Origin: Calliphora vicina
Lineage: Eukaryota > Arthropoda > Insecta > Diptera > Calliphoridae
DNA: 64,000 bases
Direction of reading: 5' to 3'
NCBI RefSeq assembly: GCF_958450345.1
Contig: NC_088780.1
Location: forward strand, 63,015,533 to 63,079,532
The notes under the pieces were generated by a model. It was not told the origin of the DNA, did no database searches, and saw nothing but the letters and a program-made list of their open reading frames with translations. This document shows, in pieces, positions 44,183 to 55,880 of the stretch; the first letter of the stretch is position 1; each line of letters begins with the position of its first letter. The position numbers and the translations under genes were made by a program.

Positions 44183-44349
44183 CATAGAGAAACATAGAGC
44201 GGAAACTACAAAAAAACTCAAACAAAAAAATTACTCCAAATAATCACACATACGAGTGTTGTTTTTGTTTTCACATGGTTTTTTTTACTAATACATTCTC
44301 AGCACTTAGGTCTTTGACAGGAGAGTTTCCGCTCTATGTATACTCTATG
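44183..44349. mobile_element. hAT-type MITE, 167 bp
   Basis: The ends catagagaaacatagagcgg and the complement of the right end (ctatgtatactctatg) are inverted. The perfect 8-bp direct repeat atttcagc is at 44175-44182 and 44350-44357. Confidence 0.75.
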
Positions 44350-44465
44350 ATTTCAGCTCTAACCAGGTCCAATGACATTCGGGATCTTTATGTAGTATAG
44401 ATATTGTTTAAAATGGGAAAAACTCTTTCACAACAACTTTTCTAAAATTCTCGAATTCATTATTT

Positions 44466-46846
44466 TCACCTTTTGTAAACAAAATAGAACCATATCATTT
44501 GACAAATCTCTTGGCATTTGTTTATAAGCTTCACGAGGGACCAGTAATCGATACATAGTTTATTAATTTGAATTGATTTCAATTTCATTTGAGTCAACTT
44601 TGCATCTATATGACTTTTCCATGTAAGGCGACGATCGAGATGTATTCCGAGGTATTTCACTTCCGATTGTTGAATTATTGTTTGGTTATTGATATGAATA
44701 GGGGGGCATGATTCTCTACGCAATGTAAATGTAATGTGTGTACATTTTTGCTCGTTGACTTTAATTTTCCATTGTTTTAACCATTTTTCTAATTCAAATA
44801 TGTGGTTTTGTAAGTAACGAGACGCTTCTTGAGGGTTTTCATGAATGCTTAGAATAGCAGTATCATCAGAAAATGTTGATGTATGAGTGCGATTGTTAGT
44901 TGGCATATCAGACGAATACATCAAATATAAAAAAGGTCCCAGGATACTGCCTTGGGGGACTCCAGCTTCAATGGGTTGTGCGGTACTTAAAAAGTTTCCC
45001 TCTTTAACCTTAAATGTTCGACCAGTTAAATAGCTTTCCAACAGCTTATGTGTGTTTGCCGGTAAATTTTGACTCAATTTGTATATTAATCCAGCATGCC
45101 ATACCTTATCAAACGCTTGAGAGATGTCGATGAAGAGTGCAGAACAGTATTTCTTTTCTTCAAACGCTTTTCTCACCATATTTACAAGTCTATGGGTTTG
45201 TTCGATAGTACTGTGTTTTCTTCTAAATCCAAATTGATGATACGGAATACAATTGTTTTCAGTTAACGGGTACAACTTGTTCATAAGTATATTCTCAAAT
45301 TGCTTTGATATATTAGACAATAGGCTGATGGGTCTGTATGATTCTACTTTTGTGTGATCTTTTCCCGGTTTGGGTATCATGGTAACCAGTGAAACCTTCC
45401 ATTCTGGAGGATAATATTCAAGTCGTAATATAGCATTAAAAATAAAAAGAATTATTTTTATTGCTATCCGGGGTAGCTCCATAAGCATCTTGTTGCTGAT
45501 CTTGTCCATACCAGGCGCTTTCTTGGGATTTAAATCAGCAATAGCATTTTCGATCTCTCGAATCTCAAAACGTAGGGATACAGCTGCTCCAAAATAGGGT
45601 GCAACAGGTGGCAACTCAATTGCTTCGTTTGATGTGTTCGGTGTAAATACTTTTTTTAAATGATTAACAAACAGATTCCCTTTTTCAGTATCATTTCTTG
45701 CCCAACCACCACTTGAATTTCGCAAGGGGGACTTACATATAACGGGTCTTTTAAGACTTTTTGTTGCTCGCCATAATGAGTAATCCGATTGCGGGGTTGC
45801 GTCCAGGCTTTCTAAATATTTATTCAATGATTCCATTTTTCGAAATTCCAAGAGCTTTTTAAGTCTTTTTATACAATCTTTAAGCTTCGATTTTAGTTGG
45901 GGGGATCTTTGCAATTGCCACTCTCTTCGAAATCTTCTTTTTTCATTTAAGAGCCGTTCGACATCTGCAGAATTAATTCTATTATATCTGAATTGTCGGG
46001 GGGTTTGGGTAGCATGTTGAGCAGCCAGTTTGAGATTTTTATCGAAATTGATAAGAGAGTGATCGATGTTTTCTGGTGTTCTTAGCGGTATGTTTTCCGA
46101 GCAATGTGTACTGAGGTATTTTTTATATTTGAGCCAATTTATTCTTGTGCCTGCCATCGCTAAATTACCAGTCGGGGATACAATTTCTAGGGGGCTCAAT
46201 AAAGTAATAGTGGGTGAGAGATCTGAAGATAGTTCCAGCGAGGATTCAATTTGAATCATTTCTCTAGGGATATTTTTCATCACGCTAAAATCAATTACAT
46301 CCGGTATTTTTCGTGGGTCAGTAGGCCAGTAAGTAGGTTGGCCGCTCGAAAGCACATGCAAACCCATTTTAGAAATTGAGTCGAACAAAACACGACCTTT
46401 AATCAGTCGTGATCCCCAGAATGTGTACTTAGCATTATAATCGCCAGCAGCCAGGAAACGGGGGCCTAGTGATTTAAAAAATCTATTATATTGACTTTCT
46501 GTAATTGAGAATCTTGGGGTGAGTATATCGATGAAATCACTAAGTTTCGATGAAAATCTTCAAGACAGATTGTAGTAGCTTGAAGATAATCTTCGCAAAA
46601 ATCACACATTAAGTAGTGTTTTATTCGAGCTTTTATTAAAATTGCCGAGCCTCCGCATGCTCTACCTCTGGGATCTTTGGTGTCATATATTACATATCCA
46701 TTTATTCGAAAGGAACTTCTGGACGTCAAATGAGTTTCAGAAACCAGCATTACATCAATTTGTTGGTTTCTTAAAAAATATTCGAGTTCGTTTTTGTGTT
46801 GACGTATGCCGTTTGCATTCCAAAAACATATTCTTAGGCAGTTCAT
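44466..46846 (-). pseudogene. LINE copy 2 ORF2 (endonuclease/RT), frameshifted and split
   Basis: 46846-46466 encodes the endonuclease start (CFWNANGIRQH, SETHLTS). A shortfall of one C in the run near 46523-46526 shifts the frame before the GDYNAK motif. 46388-44466 continues with the end of the endonuclease, then the RT: FIDISQAFDKVWH, AGVPQGSILGP and TFSDDTA. The catalytic FADD is FSDD here. The true C-terminus is lost at the inversion breakpoint near 44560; translation beyond it is unrelated. Its C-terminal part lies inverted at 48753-49058. The ATG overlaps the ORF1 stop by four bases (46843-46846). Confidence 0.85.
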
Positions 46847-48422
46847 GGTCTGTTAAGCACAGCCTGCAATAACATTGATTGCATCTTAAGCATTTCTTGC
46901 ATCATGTTACTCATTGAGTTTGTAAAGTTATTTACCGATTGCACAAGAGTTTCTATTGTAGATTCTAGTCGGGTAAAATTGAAAATTGGCGTTTGCTCTC
47001 TTACCTCTGGGTTCATATTTTCGTTTTGGAGTTGACGGACTTGCGGCTGAGTTTGGTTGTTTCTAAGTACATTTGCATATGTTACTTTGTTGTCATATGT
47101 CTGTTGCAACGGGGGATAGTTCAAATTGATGTTATTTAATGGCTGAGCGGGGAAAATCTTTGGTTTCTGGCTTTGTGATTTTTTAACAATTGAGTAGACA
47201 GGACAAGCCCTGTAGTTTGCTGTGTGGTTACCTCCGTAATTGCTGCATTTTTTTATTTTAGGATCATCTCTAGATTTGTTACATTGGGATGTGTTATGCA
47301 ACTCCCCGCAAATGACACATACTGGTGGCAATTTGCAATATGCCTTGGTTTGTCCATATTCTTGGCAATTCATACATTGGACGGGGCCAAATCGTTTGTG
47401 TGGTTCTTCTACCGTAATTTTACGATGCAATAAGTACTTCAAGTTATATATGGGATGTGTTTCATTTTTTTTCAGGTTTATGTCACCGGGTTCAAGTTCA
47501 ACACGGATGAGTGGTTGGGGTATTTTTTTTCGCGATTTCTAATATTTATCACATTTTTTGTCTTATAGCCTTTATCTTCTAAGCTTTGCTTTATTTCGAG
47601 TGGTTCAACATTACAGTCAATACCCTTTATTACAACTTGTAGACCCTTGCTTCCTTTCAGCTGATAAGTGTAAAAGCTTTTCTTTTGAGTTTCAAAATAT
47701 GTTACAACCTTTCTATAATCGTTTTCACTATTGACCTGTATTTTAGTTTCATGAATCGTGCCTTTCTTGATTGGGATTACGTAAAAAGAGTTCTCTCCTA
47801 TTAATGAGATCAGGCTCTGAACAAGTGGATTCGAATTATTTTCTCTCAAGTAAATGGGGGGTGGTTTTGTAGAATGGATTTTATTTACTGGTTCATTAGT
47901 TTCACATTCCAGAATAGAAAAACGATTTTCATTGTTTAGTCTATGAGGTTCACTATCCTTATATAATTTGGCCAAGGGTGCCGCTTTCAAGGACTTGGGA
48001 TTTCGTGCCCGTTTTAATACTGTAATATACCGGTCCATTCCAACCTGTATTTGGGATTTATTATCATTATTTAATGGTTGACTAATCTTGGGTATAGCGC
48101 CGCTTAATGGGTTAATTTTATTTGTAATTAGTGTGGTGGATTTTGTATCTGAAGCTGATATAGCTAGCATACTTTCAGGCATAGATAAAATATTTTTATT
48201 TTCTGATTGAATTGAGTTTTCTTTTGTTTGACAATCATTAGTTGTTGTCAATGCGGGGGAACAAGAACGAGCGCGGTTAACAAGTTTGGCGGTTAAAAAC
48301 AAGTTGTCATCTATTCTTCTGTTTGTTTTGTTTATATTTTTTTCGTCTACATCAACTGTAACGTATGCATTTCTGCCGTTTACACTTAACCTTCGCTCAC
48401 TGTTTTCGTTGAAGAGACTCAT
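46843..48422 (-). pseudogene. LINE copy 2 ORF1 (gag-like), frameshifted
   Basis: 48422-47478 carries the N-terminus from ATG, with LSVNGRNAYV, ARSCSPAL and the FYTYQLKGSKGL region. 47442-46843 carries the CCHC knuckles (CMNCQEYGQTKAYC, CVICGELHNTSQC, CSNYGGNHTANYRAC) and the tail. The third knuckle has Y in place of its second Cys. The frame break coincides with an eight-A run (minus strand) near 47527-47534. It is collinear with copy 1 ORF1. Confidence 0.85.
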
Positions 48423-48734
48423 TTAAGAGTATTTGTAATTACTTTCGTTAACACTCTTGATCTTTATTTAATAGTCAATGCACAAAAAGGTTAAAAAAAA
48501 ATTAAAAGTAAAGAATTTTTTTTACTTATTTGTCTTTTAGTTGTTGTTTCGATTTTTTTATTTAATAATATTATTAAAATAAAAGCGTCCTTTCGCGTAA
48601 ATAATAAACAGGTGATATTTATATTTATTTTCCGATAGATACATTAAAATAACGAGTTAACTCGGAGTAAAAATAAACACGTCCGAACTGAACTAGAACT
48701 GATCTATATCATATTAAACAATATGAATCGAATT

Positions 48735-49226
48735 ATAACATGAATTTATAACATGATCATAAAACCGATATGGTGTTATGGCATACAGTTATGGGGCACG
48801 GCCTCAGCGTCAAATGTAGAAAAGATCCAAAGACGCCAAAACAAGTTTCTAGGAATGATCACAGTTACCCTCTGGTATATAAAAAATGCGAATATACACA
48901 AAGATGTAAACGTGCCCCTTGTAAAAACTGAGATCACGAAGAATGCACAAAAATATTTAAAAAAGCTTGAAATTCACCCAAACCCATTATCCCGCAACAT
49001 ATTAGTTAACCGTGGCCACACTCGATTAAGAAGGAGGGACACAGCAGACCTAATCTAGAAGGAAGAATGCCAATTTAACCAAAACAACCATGAATACAAA
49101 ATTTTTCGTCCGGCACTGGCTGGACTTATTAAATAATAATTATTAGATATAAGATTTGTACCACTTATTGTTAGTTCATTAAATAATGAAGATACAATAA
49201 ATAAATGAAAATGAAAAAAAAAAAAA
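48735..49226 (+). pseudogene. LINE copy 2 3' segment in opposite orientation
   Basis: 48753-49058 encodes the ORF2 C-terminus (KPIWCYGIQLWGTA, DVNVPLVK, HPNPLSRN, ending ADLI and stop). About 150 bp of 3'UTR with aataaataaatg and the poly(A) run follow. It aligns with the last 100 residues of copy 1 ORF2, defining where the native stop lies. Confidence 0.85.
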
Positions 49227-49445
49227 TTATGGATATTATTGTCCAAAATTTCTATTTAGCTGGACAAATTCAATTTTAACTGGACAGGCATCAAAAAAGC
49301 TGGACAATCCAGCCAAGTCCAGCCCGGTTGGCAACCCTAGTTATAACCAATATTGGAAAAAATCCTGAAATAATTGTTTATCAAGAATTTTTAAAAATGG
49401 TCTCTGTATAATAGTTAAAAATAACCAATATTATTTCGGTCTTTA

Positions 49446-49556
49446 TAAAAGATTTTTATTTTTTTGGTCTTCAATAACCATTATGAACGATTTTTATTTC
49501 TTTTTGGTCATTGATATCATTATACAAGATTTTTATTTTTTTGGCCTGCTGTCCTG
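49446..49556. repeat. Short tandem repeat, ~55-bp unit
   Basis: The motif agatttttatttttttggtc recurs with variants near 49450, 49490 and 49528 (about 40-58 bp apart), each followed by a ttcaataacc/ttgatatca-like stretch. Non-coding. Confidence 0.5.
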
Positions 49557-49559
49557 CTT

Positions 49560-50683
49560 GTGATTAAAGATGTTGCACTATTTGAGAGCAGTAGTACCAA
49601 TAAATTCAGTTATGCGATAAATAATGAAAAACAAAATGTTTACCAATATATTAAGTGAAAGTAAAATGATTAGAGCTGCAATACCCCCAACATTGCCATT
49701 GTACATTAGCGTGTCACAAAAAAAAAATTGTTGGGGCTCAAGCATAATTTGAAAGCTTATAGGGTAGAGTATTTTTGAGAATTTTTTCAGATTTTTCGGT
49801 CCAGAATTAGTCATAGCTCCCATATAAGGTCCACTTCCGAAAATCATATTATGCTTGATCACCCATGAAAATAAGAAAAAAAACTTGTTTTGGGACACAC
49901 TATTGTACATTAAAATAAATAATTTATGATTACATGTTTAATATTAGTTTATTATAAATATTTTTAATACAACTGTGCATATATTTTATTTTTACATAAA
50001 TAATAAATATTTCCAAAGAACTATAATTTAATTTTGAATTTCCTTAATATGTAAATGCTTAAAATTAATTTTTTTAATGATTATGCGGTATGTTTTAAAC
50101 TTTACCTTTTTAAGTTTTTGTTTTTTTTTTTAAATTAGTTCCAAATCATGGCAGAACTAACAAGGTACAATTATTATAAAGTATGTTCTCAATTATACAT
50201 TCCCTATAACGACAAACAAAAGTAAATGTCTAAAAAAAATTTTATTTAAATTTTTGCTACAAAAAATTTATTTTCAAATATCGATTTATTAATAATTGAA
50301 GAAAAACTAATTTTTTTTAAATAAGTTTGAACCGCGGTAACAAGTTTAAAAAAAAAGTAAAGTCATTAAATACATAGCTTGAAGTTTTAGGGGTGAACAT
50401 TGAAAACTCTGTTTAACAATTCTACCTGGTAATTGATTGTACCATGGTTCCAAATAAACAATTTGAAGTCTACTAAGTGGAAATGTTTTTTTTTTTTTTT
50501 AAATTTAGTAGAGATTTTAATTTTATTTTTTCATCGTTCTGTCTCCAAATATTTCGTTGTAAATGTTGTATTGAATTTTTAGACGGATTTATTTTTCCTG
50601 ATACAAAATCTAGTTCATAAATTACAATTTTATTAAAGTTCTTATACACATACATACTTTTATGTACTCTTAATTAGTAATGA
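49560..50683. other. AT-rich spacer, no gene
   Basis: A 110-codon frame at 49578-49910 (-) has no recognisable features. The remainder is homopolymer-rich. Confidence 0.5.
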
Positions 50684-51565
50684 CTAGGAGGCGGATTTTC
50701 ATGCATTTATTATTGAAAAATATGCTTCAAAACAATCAAAATGTGACCTAAAAATTCTAAAAATATGCATTTACATTTTGTGTTTAAATCTATTCGACAT
50801 TTCTTATTGCTGTGCAAACGATGGTTATGTTAGGATTAATACTTAATTAATCTTCTGAGCCTTTATCAAGTGACATAGATTTTAAAATCATCAAAATATT
50901 GATTGTACTCTAAAATAGAATCCAACCACGAATGTGAAACCACAACGAAAAAAAAGCTAGAATTAATAAATTGCTGATACCTATTAAAACAAAAAACCAA
51001 ATACTTTGAAATGTAATTTTCAATGTCTGATAGAGAAACTAATGTCCATTTCTAAATGTCGATAGAAGTTAGTTCACAACGTTTGTATGAAAAATATACA
51101 GTTTTTAATATTCAGACCATTAACACGCATCTTTTGGATGCTATTTCTATAACTAATTGGGACAATATATTTTCCATCGAAAGCAAAATATTATATTTTT
51201 ATTACAAATTGGGAAAATACGCTTATTAATATGCATTATCAAAAATATACCCTAGGAAATCGATGCCATTTTACAGTAAAATGTGTGATTCGGATAGATA
51301 AGATAACACTATACAACAAAATCAAATTTTTTCCAAAATTATAAGGTCCGACCAATAAATTTTGATAGAAGAGACCAAAAAAAAGACACGTGTATCGGCG
51401 TTTTGAAAGTTTACATCTGAATTTCATTTGAGGGCGGGTTAAAGTTTCCCAACTCTGGCACATTCTTATTGTAATTTTTGTTGGTGTTGTATAGTGTAAT
51501 TAGTCTACATGGTATTTGAACGTTCGAGAAAAAAACATACATTTACATATAAATCCGCCCCCTAG
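50684..51565. mobile_element. TIR element with CTAGGRGGCGGATTT ends
   Basis: The left end CTAGGAGGCGGATTT and right end aaatccgccccctag are inverted with one mismatch. The direct repeat taatga flanks both sides (50678-50683, 51566-51571). 882 bp with no ORF above 75 codons. Superfamily undecided. Confidence 0.65.
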
Positions 51566-51610
51566 TAATGACTCTTTTAGTCAATAATTTTCACATTATT
51601 AGTTTACAAT

Positions 51611-52203
51611 ACAAATACACTCAGGTCTCGTTTTATGCGGATTCAAATTTATGCGATTTTTAAATCAACGATTTTTTTTAGAATTTTAACAGATTTTAAA
51701 ATTTTATATGTTTTTTTTTTAAATTCTAGTGATGAAAATGATATTTTACATTGTAAAATATAATTTTCATGTAAAATTTACAATATGATTATATTATCTA
51801 GTGATGAAAGTGACGTTAAACTAATTCCATAACGATGCCGACAATTATTCAGTGATTCAGATTAATCATACATATTTACAGAATTTCCTTAAAAAATGTT
51901 TTAGCTTATTTTTTGGATAATTTTCTGTTTTTTCTGTAATTAATGAATTAAATTATATTTGTGTTTTTTTTTTAACGTGTTTTGTTTTCACTGTTTAAGT
52001 AAATGAAATAAATATATTTTTGTTGATCTTTTTTATGCGATTTTGGTTTGGTTTTTTAATTAAAATTTGAATTTATACGGTTTTTCAGAATTTTGGACCG
52101 AATCAGTAGTTTTTATATGAAGCTAGTGTATCGTTTTATGCGAATTCAATTTATGCGATTTGGGACGCATCTATCGCATAATACGATACCTGAGTGTATT
52201 TGT
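51611..52203. mobile_element. MITE with 'ttatgcga' repeats, 593 bp
   Basis: 16-bp perfect inverted ends acaaatacactcaggt, extending into tcgttttatgcg. Internal motifs tttatgcgatttt and tttatgcggatt recur in both halves. Related to pogo/Tigger-like MITE ends by appearance only; target duplication is unclear. Confidence 0.65.
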
Positions 52204-52844
52204 GTATGATTGAAAGTATGTGCGTAAGTGAATTATTTATGAATATGTTGTAAATATGTATGTAAATCGTCGATGCGCTCACAAAAAGTCATATGTGTTT
52301 TTAAGCCACTTTTCAGGAGAGTAAAATAACAATTTATTGTTTAAAATGAAAGTTATGTAAAATATATATAAATACCTTTAATAACTTTGGAACCATATTA
52401 GAAAATAATTTGGATGAAAATTAAAAAGAAAAAAAAACACATAAGACTTATGGTTGGCGCAACGACGATTTGTATAATATGCACGAGTAGGTACATATCG
52501 GTGATTGGCGCAAAAAGGTCATTGCTGAAAATCATATCAGATATTTATATGAGTTTTATTTAATTGATATTAAATTTAATGTTCAACAATTAAATAAACA
52601 TGAAAACACACAGATTTCGATTCATGTTATACTGAAAATAATGTGAGTTTGAGTAAATGGATTGAATTTTATGAACAAGTTTAATAAAAGTATTTTTTTC
52701 TAGTATTCAGTTCAAGTATCGGAATTTTTGAGTAGTGACACTCTTATCGTCAATAAGCAATATGTTTTATGAATTAGTTTTGTTATTGTCCATTTTATTA
52801 TGAGAAGAATTGAATACAACACGCTTAAGGTGTTTAACTAACTC

Positions 52845-52936
52845 TCATGAGTACGATTTATTCTTAAGTTTTTTCAAAAAATCTTTTGCCTGCTTGTCAC
52901 CTTGGCGATATTCTAGGGCTCTGATGGTATCGGAAT
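52845..52936 (-). CDS. Candidate terminal coding exon, host-like
   Basis: On the minus strand a strong acceptor (ttattttttttcag, AG at 52938-52937) precedes 92 nt. In phase 2 these encode SDTIRALEYRQGDKQAKDFL, then KKLKNKSYS and a TGA stop at 52847-52845. Codons are well balanced (gcc, cgc, ggt, gac, cag) in contrast to the AT-rich surroundings. The following DNA has several aataaa-like signals. This looks like the last exon of a host gene whose upstream exons lie to the right, possibly beyond the window. The protein family is not recognised. It is the best host-gene candidate here. Confidence 0.45.
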
Positions 52937-53074
52937 CTGAAAAAAAATAAAATTATTAAAATTCATATAATAAAAAAATGTGTTTATTTGAAAAATGAAA
53001 CTTTTATTAAATTGCTAAACCAAAAAAGTAGGTGGAAGTTAGTATTAAAATGCCAACATTTCTAACTAAAATTG

Positions 53075-53300
53075 TTTTACGTCACACAGTGGTATGAGAA
53101 AAAAAAGAGGGAAATAAATCTGTAACTTCTAAACCCTTAGTCCGATTTGAATGAAATTTCACATGAGTGATGATGATTTAAGTTTTTAATCTGTGCCACA
53201 TGAGCCCACCAGGAGCTGGGCCAAGGGTCCCCAAAGTAGGATACCTCGGGAATGGTCAATTTTAAAAATGATACTATTTCTTCGTTTGTGTTCCGATTTC
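53075..53300. repeat. Dispersed repeat family F fragment
   Basis: cacagtggtatgagaaaaaa, ctgtaacttctaaaccctta and gtaggatacctcggg recur at 58921-59110 and, in reverse, at about 60865-60940. A related block is at 8290-8340. Confidence 0.6.
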
Positions 53301-54104
53301 AGTTTCCTAGTCTCAGTTTTTCATTTCGTGATCCTGTTTCCTTTTAAAAGGACTTCAAATTTTCAGAGGAGTACATTTTTAGAAAAATGTTTTAAAATAC
53401 AAAAAGAGAAATGAAACTATAAATTAAATAGATTTGTCTCAACTTGAAATGGTTTACGAAGATGCTATACGAAAACTTTGCTGGGCAATGATTTGTAAGA
53501 CCTGGAAAATATTGGAGGATTTTTGTGGTGCAAAATTGTTTAAAAATTACGGAAAAAATAAAAATTCTGATCTACTAAAGTCCTTTTTGTGGGTGAAATT
53601 CGTAAAGCTTCAAACACTGTACAAAGCGCTAAAAGGATTAAGTTGGATAGGAACTGTCATAGATAATATTTTTCGGACCACTATGGAAAAACCCAATGGA
53701 TCAACGGATTTTTTTCACAGAATGTTTTTTTAAATCTATACCATGTGTACTAACAACTCCCATGTTGCTGTTTCCGTGGTACTGCCCGTTCCATCTAATA
53801 TTAAATCTTGACACACATAATTTTTCTAATTGTAATTATCCAAATGTGACAGCTGTTTTTTGTTTACGCTATTTTCATATAAGGTCAACTTCTTTAAATC
53901 ATTTAAACGAACATAAATCTTTTAAAAATTTTGGAATCCAAATAAAATTTAACAAATATTTTGGCAAATAGCGATTTGCCAAATGCTAAGTGCGAATGGC
54001 GATTTACATCAAGGTTTTCATATAATTCACAAATATAAAAATGTAATGCCTCAAAATGAAAAATGTTATTAAGATTTTAGGAAAAAATCTGTCTGCCAAG
54101 ATAA
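53301..54104. other. AT-rich spacer with chance ORFs
   Basis: Frames 53434-53733 and 53696-53971 (+) overlap, have no recognisable domain and lack composition contrast. Not called as genes. Confidence 0.45.
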
Positions 54105-54690
54105 TGGCCCATAATCATAGTCAAACACTAAAGTCGGTTCTTCTTAAAAACAACTTTAAATTAAAAACCCGCTTTATATTATTTCCCAACTATAGTCAAA
54201 ATTAAAGTATGTTTTAAATTGAATCGACTTTAACTGGGTGCCACCTCAAATGTAGAAAATGTTTTCATACAATATACAACAAAATACAGACAAGTGGCAC
54301 CGTTGAACAGCTGACATAGAATATTAAAACAAAAACCAAAAAAGGTAAACAATAAAAGTAACCGGGACAACTAAAGAAAAAAAGTTTTTTGTGGTGGAAA
54401 AATGGAAAAGATATGATTAATATCATATTTAGAATATTTTGGTACTAATTTTATTGATAACTGTTCAATAATTGCAAAATCTCTGCCAAATTTTTGTAAC
54501 ATGGCGAAGAACAGCTGATGCTGTTGTTAAATGAGTTAATAACAGCTTCAGCTTGTTTTATATTTACAGTCGACTTTAACGTCAAAAATATACTTTAACT
54601 TGTCTATGGTAGACCTAAAGTCCACTCTTAAGTAAAGACGACTTTATTTCTATTAAAATATACTTTATTTCTGACTATGATTATGGGCCA
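54105..54690. mobile_element. MITE with TGGCCCATAATCATAGTCA ends
   Basis: Perfect 19-bp inverted ends enclose 586 bp. Subterminal 'actttaa' and 'aaagtcg' motifs recur in both halves. Non-coding; target duplication not clear. Confidence 0.75.
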
Positions 54691-54788
54691 ATATTAATAA
54701 AAATATAAATCGTATACAAGCAGTTACTGGACGCATTTCCATAAACCTTTATTAAAAACTTTTTAAAATTGTTTTAAAATTAATAAAG

Positions 54789-55503
54789 ATATCTGTGGTC
54801 ACAAGCAATAACCGCCTAATTCAAAAAACATGTTTTTGAGAAAAAGCTATTTTTATTTATAAAAGCGTTTCTGAAAAAATAAAAGAGTGTATTAGAAAAA
54901 GTATAATGCAGAATCAAAGATTCTTACCCCCACAATGCAAAAATGAAAAACTATAACGAAAGTTTTATTTATTAGAGAAATATTTAATAAAAATAAATAT
55001 CATCGCTTAATGCAACTCAGAAATACTAAATTGAAAATGCTAATGTCTGATTAGGCGTTTGTTGAAAATAAGTGTTTTGATTTTTGCTTGGCATATGTTG
55101 AGTTAAGCTGTTATTACATATTTAAAAATTGACATGAGAAGTAATTAAGCCAATTTGCAATAATCGCTTATCTTTAGTTTGGCTCTTATAACAGCACTCT
55201 TATTTATGAAAATTTATTTCGTGAAAAATATACAATAACAACTAAAGTCATTATAAGCTATTTAAACAAAATAAAATATAATTGAATGTTTTCTTAAGTA
55301 TATTTTGGCGCTTATTGTAAATGCAACAGTCTTCCTTAGGACTTAAGCCAATATGTTTCTAATTAATAACTTTTTAAATAAGAAAGTTAGGAAGGTAGGG
55401 ATTTCACGTATACATAGAGTTCTATGAACAGAATAATGTAGCATATATAACTCAAATCTTTCTTAAGTCGACTTAGGTGGTTATTGCTTATGACCACAGA
55501 TAT
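54789..55503. mobile_element. MITE with ATATCTGTGGTCA ends, 715 bp
   Basis: 31-bp inverted ends (atatctgtggtcacaagcaa, then taaccgcctaa) with two mismatches. No coding sequence. Confidence 0.7.
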
Positions 55504-55519
55504 ATTACTGACATATTAC

Positions 55520-55880
55520 GGCACAAAGTGGTTTAAAAATTTTTTTTTTTGGAAATAATTCGGTATCTTGGGAACTATTGAAGATATTATTACGAAATTT
55601 CACATGGTTTCAGCTAAGGTGTTTTTGAGTTGATTTACATACGCTTCCTAGCGCTAATGGGGCTAAGTACGTAGCCCGTCAAAGCTGGTCACCTCGGGTC
55701 TCAAATTTTTTAAAAAAACCACCAAAACTCCATTTATGATCCGAATGTCCTTGAGAAGAAAAAATACGCTTACAAGTGTAGGTTATCTCTATTCGTTGAA
55801 GAGATATTGAGGTTTATTGATTTATATTTTTTAATTTTGCTCGATCTTTTTATGTCCTTAAATCAATGGCATTAGAATTT
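55520..55880. repeat. Dispersed repeat family E, plus-orientation copy
   Basis: Blocks gtcacctcgggtctcaaatt, aggttatctctattcgttga and gctcgatctttttatg recur inverted at 63440-63720. No coding sequence. Confidence 0.6.

Larger units (their letters stand above)
44500..49226. mobile_element. Jockey-like LINE copy 2 with inverted 5' part
   Basis: The 5'UTR, ORF1 and most of ORF2 read on the minus strand from about 48710 down to about 44560. The missing 3' end of ORF2 plus 3'UTR and a 13-A tail (49214-49226) read on the plus strand from about 48735. The element's 5' end abuts the 3' segment. This is the architecture produced by twin priming during target-primed reverse transcription. The minus-strand 5' end contains two TCAGTT initiator-like motifs and GGACGTG (48684-48678), resembling internal promoters of fly Jockey elements. 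Sequence differs clearly from copy 1, so it is a separate family of the same clade. Confidence 0.85.
43636..49339. mobile_element. hAT-like element (family D) copy 2, split by LINE
   Basis: The left end TAGGGATGCCAGATTCAGAT equals the complement of copy 1's right end. The right end (ccagcccggttggcaaccct) equals the complement of copy 1's left end, so this copy is reversed. The flanks gttatgac (43628-43635) and gttataac (49340-49347) match 7 of 8. It contains a hAT MITE (44183-44349) and a 5'-inverted LINE. Confidence 0.75.

Noticed and set aside
44033..44221. 62-codon minus frame as a host exon
   Set aside because: It starts within a MITE terminus (44183-44349) and no splice signals or homology support it.
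49578..49910. 110-codon minus frame
   Set aside because: Low-complexity, no recognisable motif, no flanking signals.
53434..53971. Overlapping plus-strand frames of about 90-100 codons
   Set aside because: No domain, no composition contrast, mutual overlap; treated as chance ORFs.
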